DNA from: Zychaea mexicana
Lineage: Eukaryota; Mucoromycota; Mucoromycetes; Mucorales; Lichtheimiaceae
Direction of reading: 5' to 3'
Length of the DNA stretch: 64,000 nucleotides
Assembly: GCF_025766255.1 (NCBI RefSeq)
Contig: NW_026516703.1
Span: 248,001-312,000 of the forward strand
The notes under the pieces are model-generated. The model was given only the letters and a program-made list of their open reading frames with translations, ran no database searches and was not told where the DNA came from. The first letter of the stretch is position 1, and every line of letters begins with the position of its first letter. Shown one piece after another: positions 22,326 through 36,183 of the stretch. The position numbers and the translations under genes are program-made.

Positions 22326-25300
22326 ATGGGCAGCCATACGAAGCGAAGTAATGATACAATTATGCCCCAGAAGCGAGCACAACAAACGACTGCTTCCAAC
22401 AACAACAACAACAACAACAACAGCAGCACAACTACTACTACCAGTACCAGCAGCAACGCCTCTGGCATACCTTCCATACCACGAAAGCCAAAGCATCTCA
22501 ATAGTATGTCTTCGCAGCATTCATTGACGGCAAAATTGTCGACATCCTCTTCGGCAACAACGACAACAACAGCAACAAAAAAGCCAACTGTTATAGCACG
22601 TAGACAGAGTACCACACCTACTACCATTGTCAATTCCGCTAGCAGTCAGGGCTTGACTCAACGACTTCGCCACGCTAAATCAACTAGTTTGGATCAACAA
22701 GAGCAACCAATGCTTCGCAAAAGCACCTCTTCTCGTTTTGGCAAGAACCTGCTACCTACTTGGCTTGGACGAGGCAATAACAGTAACGGAAGTTGTAGCG
22801 GTGGTGGTGCCAGTCCAGGAGGGATTCTTCCAGCACTATCCGTTTCTTCGCCATCGAACGTAGTTGACAGCGACACCGATGTTAATAGCGATGCTCATGC
22901 TGTCATGGGGGATATGGATGCCTTGGAGAAAACATTTGAATCTCTTCTTGCACGTATTCTAGCTTGTTTTTTCAAGAACGTTGACTTCAAAAGACACAAG
23001 TTTATTTTTCGCTAACGTGTTCAGTAATTTATTTATAGGACGAGCTCAATATGAAGGATGAACAACGTGATAAGCTGCGAGTTCTACCTGCGGACCAAAA
23101 ACTTTATTTATTGCAACAAAATAAGCACATCAAAAACCCTACTATTACTACTACGCTAAAGCCGTCTAATTCCACTACGTCACTGCGCAACTTACGATCA
23201 TCAATGCAGCGTAGCGACACTCGGTCACTTATTGCACGCCAACAACAAGAGAACGATAAGGATCATAATCAACAACAGCAAAAGAAACTGCAAAATGCGG
23301 AACGACCTCCTCTTCTTCATCTTGCTACCGCTTCATCGACTAGTAACAGTAATAATGCTACTATTGATAACAGAACCAATAACAAAAACAATGCGCTTGC
23401 TGGTGGGATCAACGCTGGGCGAGCTGCGACATACAAATTCAACCGACGACATCACTTAGCAGCTAACCAAAATCGCAGCTCCAAAGTGGGCTCCATGATT
23501 TTGGAGTTTGATGCTTTAGCCCAGGATGACGACATGGATGCATCTGCGTGGTTGTTGCTTGACGATAAAATGGCACCGGCACCCGCGAGTAGTAGTAGCA
23601 GGCAGCCAACAAAAGCAGCAGCAAATATGACTCACGGTCACCAGAGTCTTACACGTAAAGAAGGATCGCATCTAAGCGCCCTGGCTGCTGCAAGTGCTGC
23701 AGTCGACGACAATTCTACAAAACGCAAGGATCGAAATAGTCCCTACTTTCATGTTGAGAGACTACGCAGCAGGTAAAGATTCACGCCTACATGTGTTGTA
23801 TGAGTGCCGGAATTCCAATCTTTTGCTATAATGATGCTGATAACACAACACACGGATTACTACCTTATTTATAGAAACACGCCTGTTGATGCATTAACCA
23901 AGCACCTTACCTCCCTTAAAGTAATTTTTACCACTGGAAGCGTCTCTTGGGTGAACGAATTTCTGTCTCGTCGACACAATGGTTTATCAGCTCTTGAGAA
24001 TGTACTTGAACGACTTGATGGAAGAAGAAAAAAGTGAGTTTTACTTATATGCCAATATATGGAGATCGTATGCAATATGTAATCCTACGCTGATATATGT
24101 ATACCTATCATAGGAAGCGCGGACAACAGCGACTTGGTGAAGCGGACGAAAACTGTTTGCTAGAATGTATCAAATGTGTCAAGGCGCTAATGAATACTGA
24201 TGTAAGCAGTTCGATTTTTCATTTTACTACTCGTCAATATTATTATATATGCCGCACACACCCTACCATTTAGCTATCAAGTTAGAAGTACGTTACCCTT
24301 GCTCCTTTTGCTTCATTTGCTACATATGATGTGTGTGTGCTATAATGCAGGGGGAGGCAAGCATTATTAGAAAAGATACCCTTTCCCTGTTCGTTTCCTT
24401 TCACCTTCTACCTTCAACCTCTTTCTTTCTTTCTCCTTTATTTCTGAAATACTTTCTTTTTAAATTGAGGTGGCGCTCCTAACTTTTCTTATTCGCCATA
24501 CGCGTCTGATTGTGCAAAACAAACTTAGCCTGGATCTCAGCAAGTGTCGATGCGCCCTGTGATTCTTCGCTATCTCGTCGTAGCCTTACTTGCCGGACTC
24601 AACTGCGTTACCGGTCGACATGACCTAACAACCATTATACCAACCAGCTCATTGTCAACAGCGACGTTAAACAAGTCACCCTCGGCATCGTCGCTCACGG
24701 GAAGCGTTTTACCATCCATTTCTACCACGCTTTCCGCAGCACCTGCCACAGAAGCACCCGTCAGCAACAACAGTCACCATTATACTAGCACTGCCACTGA
24801 GCTATCAGTAACTCTCAAAATATGCATTCATGTTTTCGAGATTTTGTCAGCGTTGTGTATTTTCTCATTGCAGGGACATCAAATCGTGCTGTCCGTACTT
24901 TCCGAAATTCGAGGCGAGCAGTACCGGTTCGAGAGACTTGTCAGTCGACTGCATGAATTGTATGGCTTAGCGACGGATGAAAAGGAGGCGCCTGCCTTGA
25001 TTTGGGAGTCGCAAGCTGCATGTGTCAGTTTATTTAACGCAATTGCAAGTACTCCCGAATCAATCGAGGTGCGTCGTTCTATACGGACCGAATTGGAACG
25101 ACGTGGTTTGGATGAATATCTAAAGGTGATCTTTTGTTTATTTGTTTGTTATAATATAATACACATGTTTGTTTATTATGCTACTGTTGCATATCACCAT
25201 ATGGCAGATCTTACTAAAAAAACGATATGTCAATTTTTTTTTACAAATATAGAATCTGGCGAAATCATCAGATCTATCAGATATGTTATTGGATGCAATC

Positions 25301-28300
25301 CGGGCATACATTGAAGCAAAGCAAACGGATTTAGACCTTATCCATGAAGTGGAGAAAACGAAGCGCCAAAGTGTTTTGCAATTGTATGAGATGACTGATA
25401 AAACACTACAACCCCATTAGATTAGCTATATATCAAGTAATCAGCGATACTAAACCTCTCTCCTCCTATATAGGCAACCACAAGATATTTTTGCTGCAGC
25501 TTTTGACAAGTTTTCTGCAGATCCAGAAGTCTATTATCTTGTTGTTGATAGTATCAGTAACCTTCTAGATCTTGGCGCCGATAAAGTTAGAAGTAACAAG
25601 CAGTAAGTTGACAAAATTAAGCGCGTGCCAGTGCACTTGGGAATACTAACAAAAACCTACCGTTACTAGGGCGGTTGTGGATATTTGGACTGTCATTAGT
25701 ATATTTGCTACTAATATGAAGCCAGTTGCAAAGGAAGGCAAGTTTGTGAAATGATTCCCGTGCTATCTTTTGCTCAAGATAAAAACTTATTCAAACGATT
25801 TTAACTTTATTGATCACTACTTAAATAGGCGACTTCCAGCAACCACTTCAGCGCTTCCTTGAATTGATTCAGCCTATTGTCGGAAAGTTGCAAGTTGAGT
25901 GCATCGCTAATGAAATATCCAACAAAAGTGACAACAACGAAACCGTTCGTCCGTCAAATGATGGTGGAAACTTCGAAGATCTTGAAGGATTGCGCAATAT
26001 GGTGGAAGAGCTTAAAGATTCCCTCGTCAAGAGTGAAGAAGCAAACACGAAGATTCGACGTGAAAAGAACGAGCTAATGATGAAAATGTCCAAAGCACTT
26101 GCTGATCTTCAAGAACGCGAGGACCGCATTGTTTCTATGGAACATCTTCGTCAACGATCGCCATCAATCACATCATCCATGACAGCAAGCGAAATGTTGC
26201 CTGAAACGCCTGGTCTTGTTTATTCTGACGATAGTTTCAGAAAACGAGACTCCACCTTCGCAAATGAGGTTGTCGACACATCGTCGGTAGCAGCAGCTCC
26301 TGCATCTATGCCCGCAACACCGTCAACCATCGTTGCTGAGACTACCAACGCTGCTACTGCAGTGGTCAGAGGAGATCCGATTTCAGCTGCTGCGCCACCG
26401 CCTCCACCTCCGCCTCCACCACCTCCACCTCCAGCACCAGCACAACCATCGTTCCCTGCACCAGTGCGTCGTCTAAACAGCAATGCATTGAGGCGGCGCA
26501 GTGCCCGAACGTCAAAGTATCTTCATCCACTTGCACTCAACCTCTGTTTCCCATCACTCAAATCACTGCACGAAAACAATGTATCGTCACCTACTGGATC
26601 CCCTACCTCGCCGACTTCCGAATCCTCTGCAATGCCATTTTCAGCCATAGCAGATCCGTCGCTTGTTCATCCTGCTAATACTTGGAACAAGCCGCAGCAG
26701 CCAGTAATCACAATGAAGGTAATGCATTTACAAGCTTAACAAGAATGATAAACAACCTCGCAAATGATATTAACGACAAATTTAACTAGCAATTTTTCTG
26801 GTCAAAACTGCCACCAGAGCGAATTCAACATACCGTATGGAAAGAAATTCTTTCGCCTGACTTTAACAGTGGATTGGAATCACCTTTGACAAGCAGTAAT
26901 AGCAGTGAAGCCGAAGATGATGAAGACTCTTGGTCTGTAGACGACGGCCTGCCAAAAAGTGGTCGTCATTATGCAGCAGCTGCCCGGAAACAGAACACAG
27001 CACCAGTGGCGACTGTGCAGATCGATACTGTTGAGCTGGAACGTTTGTTCAAAAAGACTCGTAAAGGTAATTTCTATAGCTATGTATCAACCAGATCAAC
27101 CAGAGAAAGAAAGCTAACACTGTCATTGATAATACTATTATCGTATACTTGTACATACATAACTTTATACACCATTAGCTGCAGCCAATGCAAATCAGAC
27201 AAACGAAACAACCAGCAGCTCAATAGTTCGCAAAGGAGGCGCCATCACCTTGCTTGAGTTTAACCGTGCCAACAACATTGGTAAATATCAATATCCTTTG
27301 CCATTTTATGGCTCACGCTAAATTTTACCGAGGAAATTAACCGGAATATCTACGTTGAAACTATTACATAGCAATTATGCTGGCTCGTATCAAGTTGACC
27401 TACCCCGAACTTCGAGATGCTATCTGGAACATTGATGATAACAAGCTTACTGTTGACAACTTGATGGCTATCAGACAATATATCCCCACAAAGGAGGAGG
27501 TTAGTAAAAATGGAGGAAAGGGGGACAAAGAGGAGGATGCAAAGAGGAAAGAGTATTTACATATACTAACGACTACATGCATGCATCCTTTTCGAATATA
27601 GATCGAAACTGTCAAAGAATTTGATGGTGATGTTGATAGCCTTGGAAATGCCGAACGCTATTTCCGATCAGTACGTAACTACTTGATATCAAAAGAAAAT
27701 CGTTTTATCCTTAACTTGAAGGCTAATTCTTAATATGCCTTACTACTAGATCATGTATATTCCACGACTTGCCGACCGTGTTAGCTGTATGATATTCCGC
27801 CGCCGGTTCAAACAGGAGCTTCAAGAAATTTTGGCAGTATGTATTTGCTTATTTTAAACGGGAATAATCTCGTTTTTTTTTTCACTGATAATGTCTTATA
27901 TCGTTTTTCTCATGTTTAGCAACTTGACGTCCTTAATTATGCTATTTGCGAATTAAGAGATAGTGTACGCTTCAAGAAAGTTCTAAAGGTAACTCATTTA
28001 CAACTTCTCACTATTCGAAACAGCATGCTGAAGAATGAATTCTTATACAGACTGTCCTCGCAATTGGTAATTATCTTAACGGTCATACCATCCGTGGTAA
28101 CGCTTATGGATTCCGTTTGGACGCTTTGCTTAAGGTGAGTACAACATTTATGGCTATGACAATAATCGCTTGATCTCTAACTCAAAACCATATCTTATCA
28201 TCCAGATGCGAGATACACGCGCTGAAGGCGAAGGTGTTAGCAATATGCCTACGTTACTTCACTATCTCGTACACTTTTTGGCCAAATCTGAAGATGATGT

Positions 28301-29334
28301 CGTCGATTTCCGTGAAGATATCGAACATTTGGAATCCGCTGCTAAATGTAAGTAGTATAAAGTTTGAAAGATAATCAAGATGTACGACGTCTTTAATTAA
28401 TTGAATTATTTATAGTATCACCACCTACAATTTTCGCCTCTGTAAATTCGTTGAATGCAAACATGGTACATATAAAGGACGAACTCAATCTCCACCGAAG
28501 ACGCCGGACTTCCATGTTACAGATTGATCGATTTGCCGAGTCAATGGACGAGTTCCTCATCGAAGCCGAGCCTTTCGTCGATAATTTAAAGAACATGACC
28601 CAAGATATAGACGAAAAGTTAAAGGATTTGATTCAATATTACGGTGAAGACCCTGCGACGATCAAATCTGAAGAGTTCTTTGACATTATTTATACATTTT
28701 CTTCGTCATTTGCAGTATGTATCGCTAATTGTTGATAGAGTACTACCGTTTATGGTTTTTGGGACTCTTTTTTACTCATTACGTACTCTAATATAGAAAG
28801 CGCAAGTCGAAATCCACGAAGCACGCGAACGCGCATTACGTCGCCAACGACAACAAGAAATGCTACTCAAGGTATGTACTTTCTCACGACAGCTTATATC
28901 GCACACAGTATGGCAGCATTTATCTTATAAGTTATACTAAGACATGTTTTGGGTATGCTTTTTTAAAATAGAAACTAAAACCGCGCGTTTCAATGTCATC
29001 ATCATGCTCTAGCCGAGATAGCACCATGACGTCTTCGACATCGACCTTATCACGATCAACCTCATACAGTAGTGTAGCAAGTAATTCTGCCGAGCAACAA
29101 ACTCCTAATACTCCACAACATATGGCTGCCTTGACTCCTCTCCCCACAGTACCCAAGGGGGATGATGATGGCTTCGACCATGTATTGCGAGAACTGCGCG
29201 CAGGTCTAAAACAGGGAGAGCATTCCTGGAGAATAAGCACTCCAAGTCCACTGGTTTTACGATACAGACAGCGAAAAGCTGAAGAAAACGGCTTAAACCA
29301 GGAGCAACAACGAGTATCTATCGTCCAAACATAA
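22326..29334 (+). CDS. Diaphanous-related formin (GBD/FH3-FH1-FH2-DAD)
   Basis: Twenty exons with fully compatible phases give about 1704 residues. Order: a Ser/Thr/Asn-rich N-terminus (22326 onward); a Rho-GTPase-binding motif split over exons 1-2 (MDALEKTFESLL then DELNMKDEQR); an FH3/DID region (SWVNEFLSRRHNGLSALENV, CVKALMNTD, ILSALCIFSLQGHQIVLSVL) with a Ser/Thr-rich insertion; a coiled coil near 25960-26150; an FH1 run of 13 prolines near 26395; FH2 from about 26790 (QQFFWSKLPPERIQHTVWKE, LEFNRANNIAIMLARIK, VLAIGNYLNGHTIRGNAYGF); and a DAD-like DDGFDHVLRELRAGL near 29165. It nucleates and processively elongates actin cables at growth sites and is relieved of autoinhibition by Rho GTPases. 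Introns 1 and 8 appear to use GC donors (22950 and 25738). Confidence 0.93.
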
Positions 29335-29792
29335 TTTTCCTTCTTTCCGTTATTTATACATAATTTCTCACTACCTTATCGTCTATTCTATCTCTTCTTT
29401 TTCCTGTCCTTCCTTTTGTTCAACCATATTTCGCGACTTTTCCATCATCCTTCTAAACATACTATAATAATATTAATTCATGCTAATACTTCATGTGTTA
29501 CATTCCTCATCTATACATTTACTTTGATTATCATCCAATCTTGTTTTTACCGTAAATCTATCAACCAATTGTGCCTACTTTGCTGTACACCGAACGCCAC
29601 TTTCGTAATAGCAACAGGCACATACAAGCTGTAAAAAGCATAAGCTCGTTCATTTGGTAAAAATGCCAATCCACTCAAGAAGATAGCAAATTTTCCTGTA
29701 TTGGATGAGCGATTATCCGGAGTGAGACGCGGCCGTTTGCATAAAATTCAACTCTGTTCTTTTTGTTGTACGCCAAACATTTAACAAAACAC
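29335..29792. other. Intergenic between formin and INTS5-like gene
   Basis: AT- and pyrimidine-rich, no gene seen. Holds formin 3' UTR and the next promoter. Confidence 0.5.
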
Positions 29793-32700
29793 ATGCCACT
29801 ACCACATTGTACTGACGCTGATCTCGATCTGCTATCTAACGCCATCGCTCAATGTTCGGCAACCGCTACTACGACTACGAGCAGCAATGCTGATGAAAAG
29901 AACAGGCAATCGCTAGCGCTTGCTGTAAAACAACTGAAGCGATTCATGTCCACCGATGCTGTCAAGTTAATACAGGTACCAACATACCCCGCAAAAAGTG
30001 CTCTGACATGATTAATGCTGTTGTGGTGTACGAATGAAGGAATGAAGCATGAGCTAACTCTTTAGCCATAATTTAAAGTGGGCCTATATAATTTTACAAG
30101 CACGAGCGGCAAACAATGGTAAAAAAGAATTCATTGAAGGCGCATTGGGAGTCTGGGACACGCGCATCGTACTCGAGATAATCATTTTTTTTCTTCTTTC
30201 CAGGCACGATCGATTCAAATGCCGTTGCGCTTATCCAAAAGGACACTGTCAACAAAGCGCTCATTGATCTCCTTGTTGAATGCATAGCTTTTCGCGAAGC
30301 GATCGAAGACAGGTAACAACGGTTGTATGAAGCAGTAGATAATCATTTCATACCGTATTCACGTGAGAGTGTATGTACAGAAATATTAACGGAACGTCCT
30401 ATTTTCTTTTTTTTATATGTATATCTAATGCTCAGCGTTTTAGGTGCTTTACTAAACGTAACCATATCTCTGCTATACACATAACGATATGTTTGTGATT
30501 AATTTCAAGCACTAACGCACAGCATACACATTTAGCTTGGCAAGGACTCAATAGGCACATCGATGTCGATGCTTTGGCTTTTATGTCTTGTATGTGAAAG
30601 ACTACCACAATGGTCAATTCCAAGAATTCACGAGTATCTTCTTTGGTCGTTTGCCACCGCTGGAAATCCACATATTGATGCGTCAAAGTACGTCTGATTT
30701 TACATACGGTTTTTTAAGGAACAGATAAATCAGGCCATCCTTATATATCTTTACAGATGATTGATACTATTGTTGCCATGTCTTCTTCCTCTAGATCAAT
30801 TGCTGACGAGGACGAACGGTCTCGAATTACTGCGCTCGGATCGAATCTGCTATCACATCTGTTACATAGTCACAATGACATGACCAAAAAGTCCGTATAT
30901 GACCTATTGGATCAATATTTCGCTATGGTTAAGCGATATAATGAAGGCATCCAAGAGTCAGGTATGTTATACGATATAGTGGTGCGGATATCTTATGATA
31001 TGATGTGACTGAATTACATTTCCCGTCCAATGCAAAAATAGACATTCAGATTTATTTACTAGGCTACATGCTTGCGTTGCCACGAATAGCACCTGTAGTT
31101 GTGAGTGGTAAGTCTTATTAAAGCAAATATTGGTCGGCGGTCCTTTTGAACTAGACTGATGATGGCCTTTGGCTCCGTGGTATTTGTATAGAGTGTTGGA
31201 AAGATGTTTTTAAAAAGCTTTATGAAACCAGAGGGCTTGGCGATATGTTCCTTCATGAACGGGAAACAAATCAATCACTTGTTCGCACAACATCAGGGTA
31301 TTGTGTCAATTGAAGCATTACCACCTTTATCCGCGCGTTCTTATTGTGATCAAATCTTTCCAAACGTACTTTTTCTGTATGTAGAGAAGTGATCAGTGTA
31401 GCGAATGCTTTTTCAAGCTGGCTGTACACTGTTGCATTCGACAAAAATGGCCTTATAATGAAGCATGCCTTGGATATTGCCATTGCACTGGATGCTATGG
31501 CTTATGATAGTAGACTCGGCCTTCACTATCTCATTCCGGTAAGGAGAAGGGTCATTGAGAGTTTGTTAAGGAACAACTCATCATGCGGTGCTGGCTGTAC
31601 ATATATTTTGCCTATTCATACTAACTGACACAAATGTTTCGTCATACACTAATAAAAGTCGGGTGGCAGATCAATCATCGATACATTGAAACCGTCCTTT
31701 GATAAATTGGATTTGGAGCCTGCATCGGTCGATCTGATTGAATGGATCTTGCCCATCATTGGCACATCGAAAGCCTCCTCAGAACGTGGGCCGGATGATT
31801 TGAAAATACCATTGTTCTTACTACAAATGTCGGCATTGAAAAGCAGTACATCGAGCACTGCAATAGATATGTTTGTGGCTCTGATTACTCGTCTGGATCG
31901 AGAAATATCAAATGATACGACACCGCAGGCGGACGCTGGAGCGCGATATCTTATTTTAAATCTGGTAGCAGCAGCAGAAGAAAAATGGCCAGGCATATTC
32001 GAGTATGTAAAGCACACAGGAGATAGAGAAAGAAGAACGTTGGCGTATATACGTATGAGTGCGCGTTTCCAGCCACAACAACGAAACAATTAACTTGCCT
32101 TTTTGTTTGCATTTTGTTCAGGACGATCTTGGAACAAGTTTTTTCAAAAGCCATTGCAATGCATATCGCCAATAGCGGAGGATCTATCAACGTGGAAAAG
32201 ATTCTGACGAACTTATCCATGCTCTTTGAAGAAGCGTCCGATAGCAACTACTACAGTCGTCCTGGATTTAATGCCTTCAAGAACTACATGAAGCAGCGCT
32301 GGCGCCAAGTGTTATTGCTATTTGTCAATCATCCATCGATGGAATGTCGTGCGCTTGGATACCGAGCATTACGACATTCACATTTTTGGGAAAATAGCGG
32401 GGACAGTGATATGGCCGCAAAGAGTGTGGATCCAATGTCAATTTCGAAACTATTAATGGATGCATGGTTTCGACATATGAAAAGTCGTTACACGTTTTTC
32501 AAAGAGAACCATGAAGAATCGGTGTTGGACGAACTTGAATATCTGAGTAAGTTCTTACCACCAACCGTTATGGATCATATAACAACTTGAAGATTTCTCC
32601 TAACAATACACTGTTTCTTACTTGATAGTAACTCGTTGTTGCCAGAACTTAGCACTGGCTAAAGCTATTTTCAGTGCAGCGCTTGATGGTATTACTGGTG

Positions 32701-34004
32701 GTGCGCTCGAGCTGTTTCCCAGCGTGGATATTGAAGCATTGCGACAAGAAAAGATCGATTTGCTCAGCAAGATACGTCATAACGGTAGTGCGAGCAGTGA
32801 CAATTCACCATCGAGTGCAGGGTCACTTAAATCAATCCAACAACGACGACCTCCACAATTTCTAAGTCTGTATCCACAATTAGATCAGATGATGTATGTG
32901 TGTATCTGACTGTTCAAACAAACGGTATTTCGACATCAAATTGAATTAATGACATTATTACTTTTTGGTTTCTCAGAGAGCTGCAAGATCGAGTTTATAT
33001 AAACAACATTGAGCGGTCTGCAAACTTGTTTTACAAGTTTCAAGAGCAGGGTCAAAAATATTCACAAGGTACATACATATGGTGATTAATGCCTCTTTTG
33101 CACAAGCTTCTACAGTTGATTCTGATCAGATTCTGTTACCATTAAATGAAACGGATTTTAGAGCACAAATCTACTGTCAACTTTCATATTTTATCGCATC
33201 TATCCGTCAAATGGCCGTCTGCTACAGTGCTTGTAGAAGCTTATGACGAAGCACTCCCGATGAATATTCCATGTGCAAGGTAATGAGATACATGGTTCGA
33301 CTACGTTGTAATAAAGTTGGTGACGAACAAAGTGAACTGAGCAACCATTATTGGTATATAGGGATATCACGATCGGTAATGCATTCAAAGATCATCCAGT
33401 TCTTTTTCTTATCGTTGAGAAATGTTCTGCAAACTCGCGATTTCCTGTAGATGATATGCTTAGAAGCATCTTGGTTTACTTTATCGCTTTTTGGCACATG
33501 GGACAGGTTGCTCAAGCGCCTACCACGCTAAAGTTCGCTACGCAGCTCGAGGAAACCGCACATCTCAACATTTTGATGAAACATGTAAGAATGCTGCAAC
33601 AGAAATTTTTATTGAGAAGCAAGAAAAGGGAAGGAGGATCAAGACAGATAAAAAAAGCGGTAATATGCATATTCTTATTGACACATGGGGGTTGTAACCG
33701 ACAGATGCTGCCGCAATCGTTTCACGATGTATACAAGCTCTTTCCATTCATGTCGGCTCGGGACATGGGCGCTATTCTTCACCATACCATTTGGCCATTT
33801 ATTCGTGTACAACGCACAGTATCAGATATTCCTGGATTGGGTACTGCCTCGAGTGGTGGTGTATCTTTTCAAAACGACGTGGAGCTTGAAACCAAATGTA
33901 TAAACCATCTGTCTTCAATCTATCAAGACAGGATGAAGGTGTTGGAGGCGGCCCCAACTTGGCATGAAGCATGTAAAAAGATTGGATGTGAACTGAACTT
34001 GTAA
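29793..34004 (+). CDS. INTS5: Integrator complex subunit 5-like protein
   Basis: Sixteen exons (first 29793-29975, last 33705-34004) close in frame to about 935 residues; human INTS5 has 1019. The all-helical protein is colinear with INTS5. SISKLLMDAWFRHMKSRYTF aligns with the [20 protein letters not shown] region, and ALDGITGGALELFP with LLVEGALHRGNTELFG. RDITIGNAFKDHPVLFLIVE matches [20 protein letters not shown], and LPQSFHDVYKLFPFMSARD matches the MHEVFSQLAPFEVR stretch. These comparisons are from memory, not a search. In animals INTS5 is part of the Integrator backbone (with INTS2/6/8 and PP2A) that cleaves nascent RNA and ends transcription at snRNA and paused genes. One junction (exon 5/6, near 30687-30691) needs a poor GTCTGA donor to stay in frame. 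mL41 starts 114 bp downstream. Confidence 0.72.
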
Positions 34005-34117
34005 ATAAACTGCATCACCCAAAATGGCTAGTGCGGAGTTCACGACGTGGTTTTGTGTGGTTTGCCCAAAGTCGAAGGCTTTTATTTTTCTGACATATAC
34101 TACACATAAAAGAAACC

Positions 34118-34521
34118 ATGTTTGGTGTCATTCGAGCATTACCACGAGGATCGAGTCGTATGCCCTTGAGCGCTAAGCGTGGACACAATTACTATAAGGG
34201 TACACTTTTGATATGACCTCCTTTTTCATATGAAATATAAGTCGAGAATGCGAGTGTGACAGCTTACGACGAAAATTAAAAACAATTAGGTACTGGAAGT
34301 GGTGCCATGGGTCAACACACGAAGAATGGCGGTTACAAGGTTGACTGGAACCGTGTACGGACATTTGTTGTTCCTGATCTTGAAGGATTCTCGGTAATTA
34401 AATATAAGCAAATGTGTTGAGTGATGTGTACGTATACTTTGTATAGCTAACGAAATACTTATTATAGCTTGGCCCATATGTCTCCCGCAAAACTACTCGT
34501 CCTAAAGCCTCTACACAATAA
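34118..34521 (+). CDS. MRPL27: Mitochondrial large-subunit ribosomal protein mL41 (MRPL27 family)
   Basis: Three exons (34118-34199, 34290-34393, 34468-34521) encode 79 residues. The conserved core is KRGHNYYKGTGSGAMGQHTK followed by GGYKVDWNRVRTFVVPDLEGF and LGPYVSRKT, matching yeast Mrpl27/human MRPL41 (KGTRASGIGRHTKFGGY). It belongs to the mitochondrial 54S subunit. The protein is shorter than the yeast one (146 residues) and ends soon after the conserved core. The N-terminus is Arg-containing and without acidic residues, as for matrix import. Confidence 0.88.
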
Positions 34522-34964
34522 AAAGTCATGTACAATATGCTCACAAAACAAACAAACAAGGAAGAAAGTATTTCTCTTATTGATAATCTGTGTTGTGCTC
34601 ACTCGTTGTTGCCAGACGTTTTGCTATTTTTATTGTTCACTTGATCATCTCCCATGGTCACAGCGAATTTCGTAAGTCTGGAAAAAGCGCAGAATGAGGG
34701 AGGATGGGGAGCTAAGGATAAAGAAAGGACATAGCGTTCAAGAAGCCCTACATAGAAATAAATAAAGGGGCAAAGGATTCGTCTTTCGCTTCCCAACTCC
34801 CATCCAACAACCCCCTTCATCTGCTTCTTTCCCATCAATCCACACCTCGTTCCCTTTTTCCTTTCGAAAAACCAGAGTGTATAGGTGTACTTTTCTTTTA
34901 TACAAAAGAGAGTAATATAAGGATTGGTATTATTGATATATGATGCTGTTTGCAAAAGGCAAAA

Positions 34965-36183
34965 TTAAGGGTGGATGACTGCACTGTAAGGTGGTGTCGG
35001 TAAACGGTGATGATGATGATCAATATGCCAAGAATGCCGCTGATGGTGGTGTTGTGAAAATTCTTTAGCAGTGACAGGGACGCCGTCGAGAGTTTGTGAA
35101 GATGGAAATTTGTGATAGTCGGTGCCAGGAGGTGTCATCGAAGTAGAATAACGACTTGGAACAGAAGTGCTCGTAGTAGTGCTTTTATATGTAACCCTGG
35201 TTGCACGATTTTCATGCGCAACTTTTGATGCCCGTGACTGTCTGCAGAACGGATCCGATTCTGCGCCCTCCTCCTTTTGAAAGGATAATCGTCGATGTTG
35301 CTTGCTGTTCATCTTGACTTCGCCCGCCAAGGCTGTACGAGGATTATGTGATGACGATGACGACGATGATGATGATGATGTTATAATCGTTGACGATGGT
35401 TGTGTTTTGATAATATCGCTGCTGTTGCTACTGTCACTGCTATTGCTTCCACTGAGACTTCTCCGCATCGCCACCATAGCCATCCGCTCGTCGTCTCCAG
35501 TAGCCTCCTTCCTCCGCCACTGCAGCTCCCTGCGTCGTTCTTCTTCGCGTACCCAATGTAGTAGCAACTGATCTCCATATTGCTGCAACTCTTCTATCGG
35601 GACGTTCAGGTTGTAACCGTTCAGATGCAGGAATTCTAGCTCTAGTGCATTCAATTCGGCCACAGGCAAGCCTCCAACCTGATATGAAGTATGCGTGTGT
35701 TCACATGACAATCAGCGATCTTATCGCAGAAAAGAGGACCTGAAATATAAAGGGTTCCTCTTGGATAAACAATAAAAGACAATACACTACCTTTGCATAG
35801 CGAGTGTTGGTGAAGAAAATATCGGAGAAGAATTTGCTGGCAACCATTATACCCGAGATGACAAGTCGATGAATGTTGAACGAGGTGATGCGTAAACAGG
35901 ATGAGTTACGAGACATACGATCAAAGTAGACCAAAAGGCTGAGGAAGCATTCGTTGGTGCAGGGGCAATACTTTAAAATCCGAGACAGATAGGCGTGAAT
36001 ACCAATTGTTGGTACAGAGCGGCTATGGAATGCTGTGTATTGCTTGTCTGCACTACCATTGCTGGCTTGCAACTTGTCGTTGGTTTTGGTGATCCGTTCC
36101 AAAAGTCCAGTAATCATGTTAATCGTTTCTGGTGGAGGATGGTTGGCCAGGTCAAAATGAGGAAGAGGGTTGTTGTGTGTCAT
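34965..36183 (-). CDS. Pho80-type (Pcl) cyclin
   Basis: Two exons (35791-36183 and 34965-35678) give 368 residues. The cyclin box runs from about residue 50: IHAYLSRILKYCPCTNECFL, LLVYFDRMSR, RLVISGIMVASKFFSDIFFTNTRYAKV, then GGLPVAELNALELEFLHLNGYNL, the hallmark of Pho80/Pcl cyclins that activate Pho85-like CDKs. The C-terminal half is Ser-rich and ends in a His-rich tail. A (GAT/GAC)n run at about 35350-35380 encodes a poly-Ser stretch on this strand. In fungi this family controls phosphate signalling, glycogen and cell-cycle steps; which partner applies here is unknown. It is divergent from recyclin-1, with 280 bp between starts. Confidence 0.88.

Noticed and set aside
24349..24482. Open frame after a TGCAG acceptor, read as an extra formin exon
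   Set aside because: Translates a pyrimidine tract and ends in a stop before joining the next exon; skipping it keeps phase from 24201 to 24529.
34599..34955. 118-codon minus-strand frame beside the cyclin gene
   Set aside because: Sits in the cyclin 3' flank; composition looks random and has no splice or domain support.
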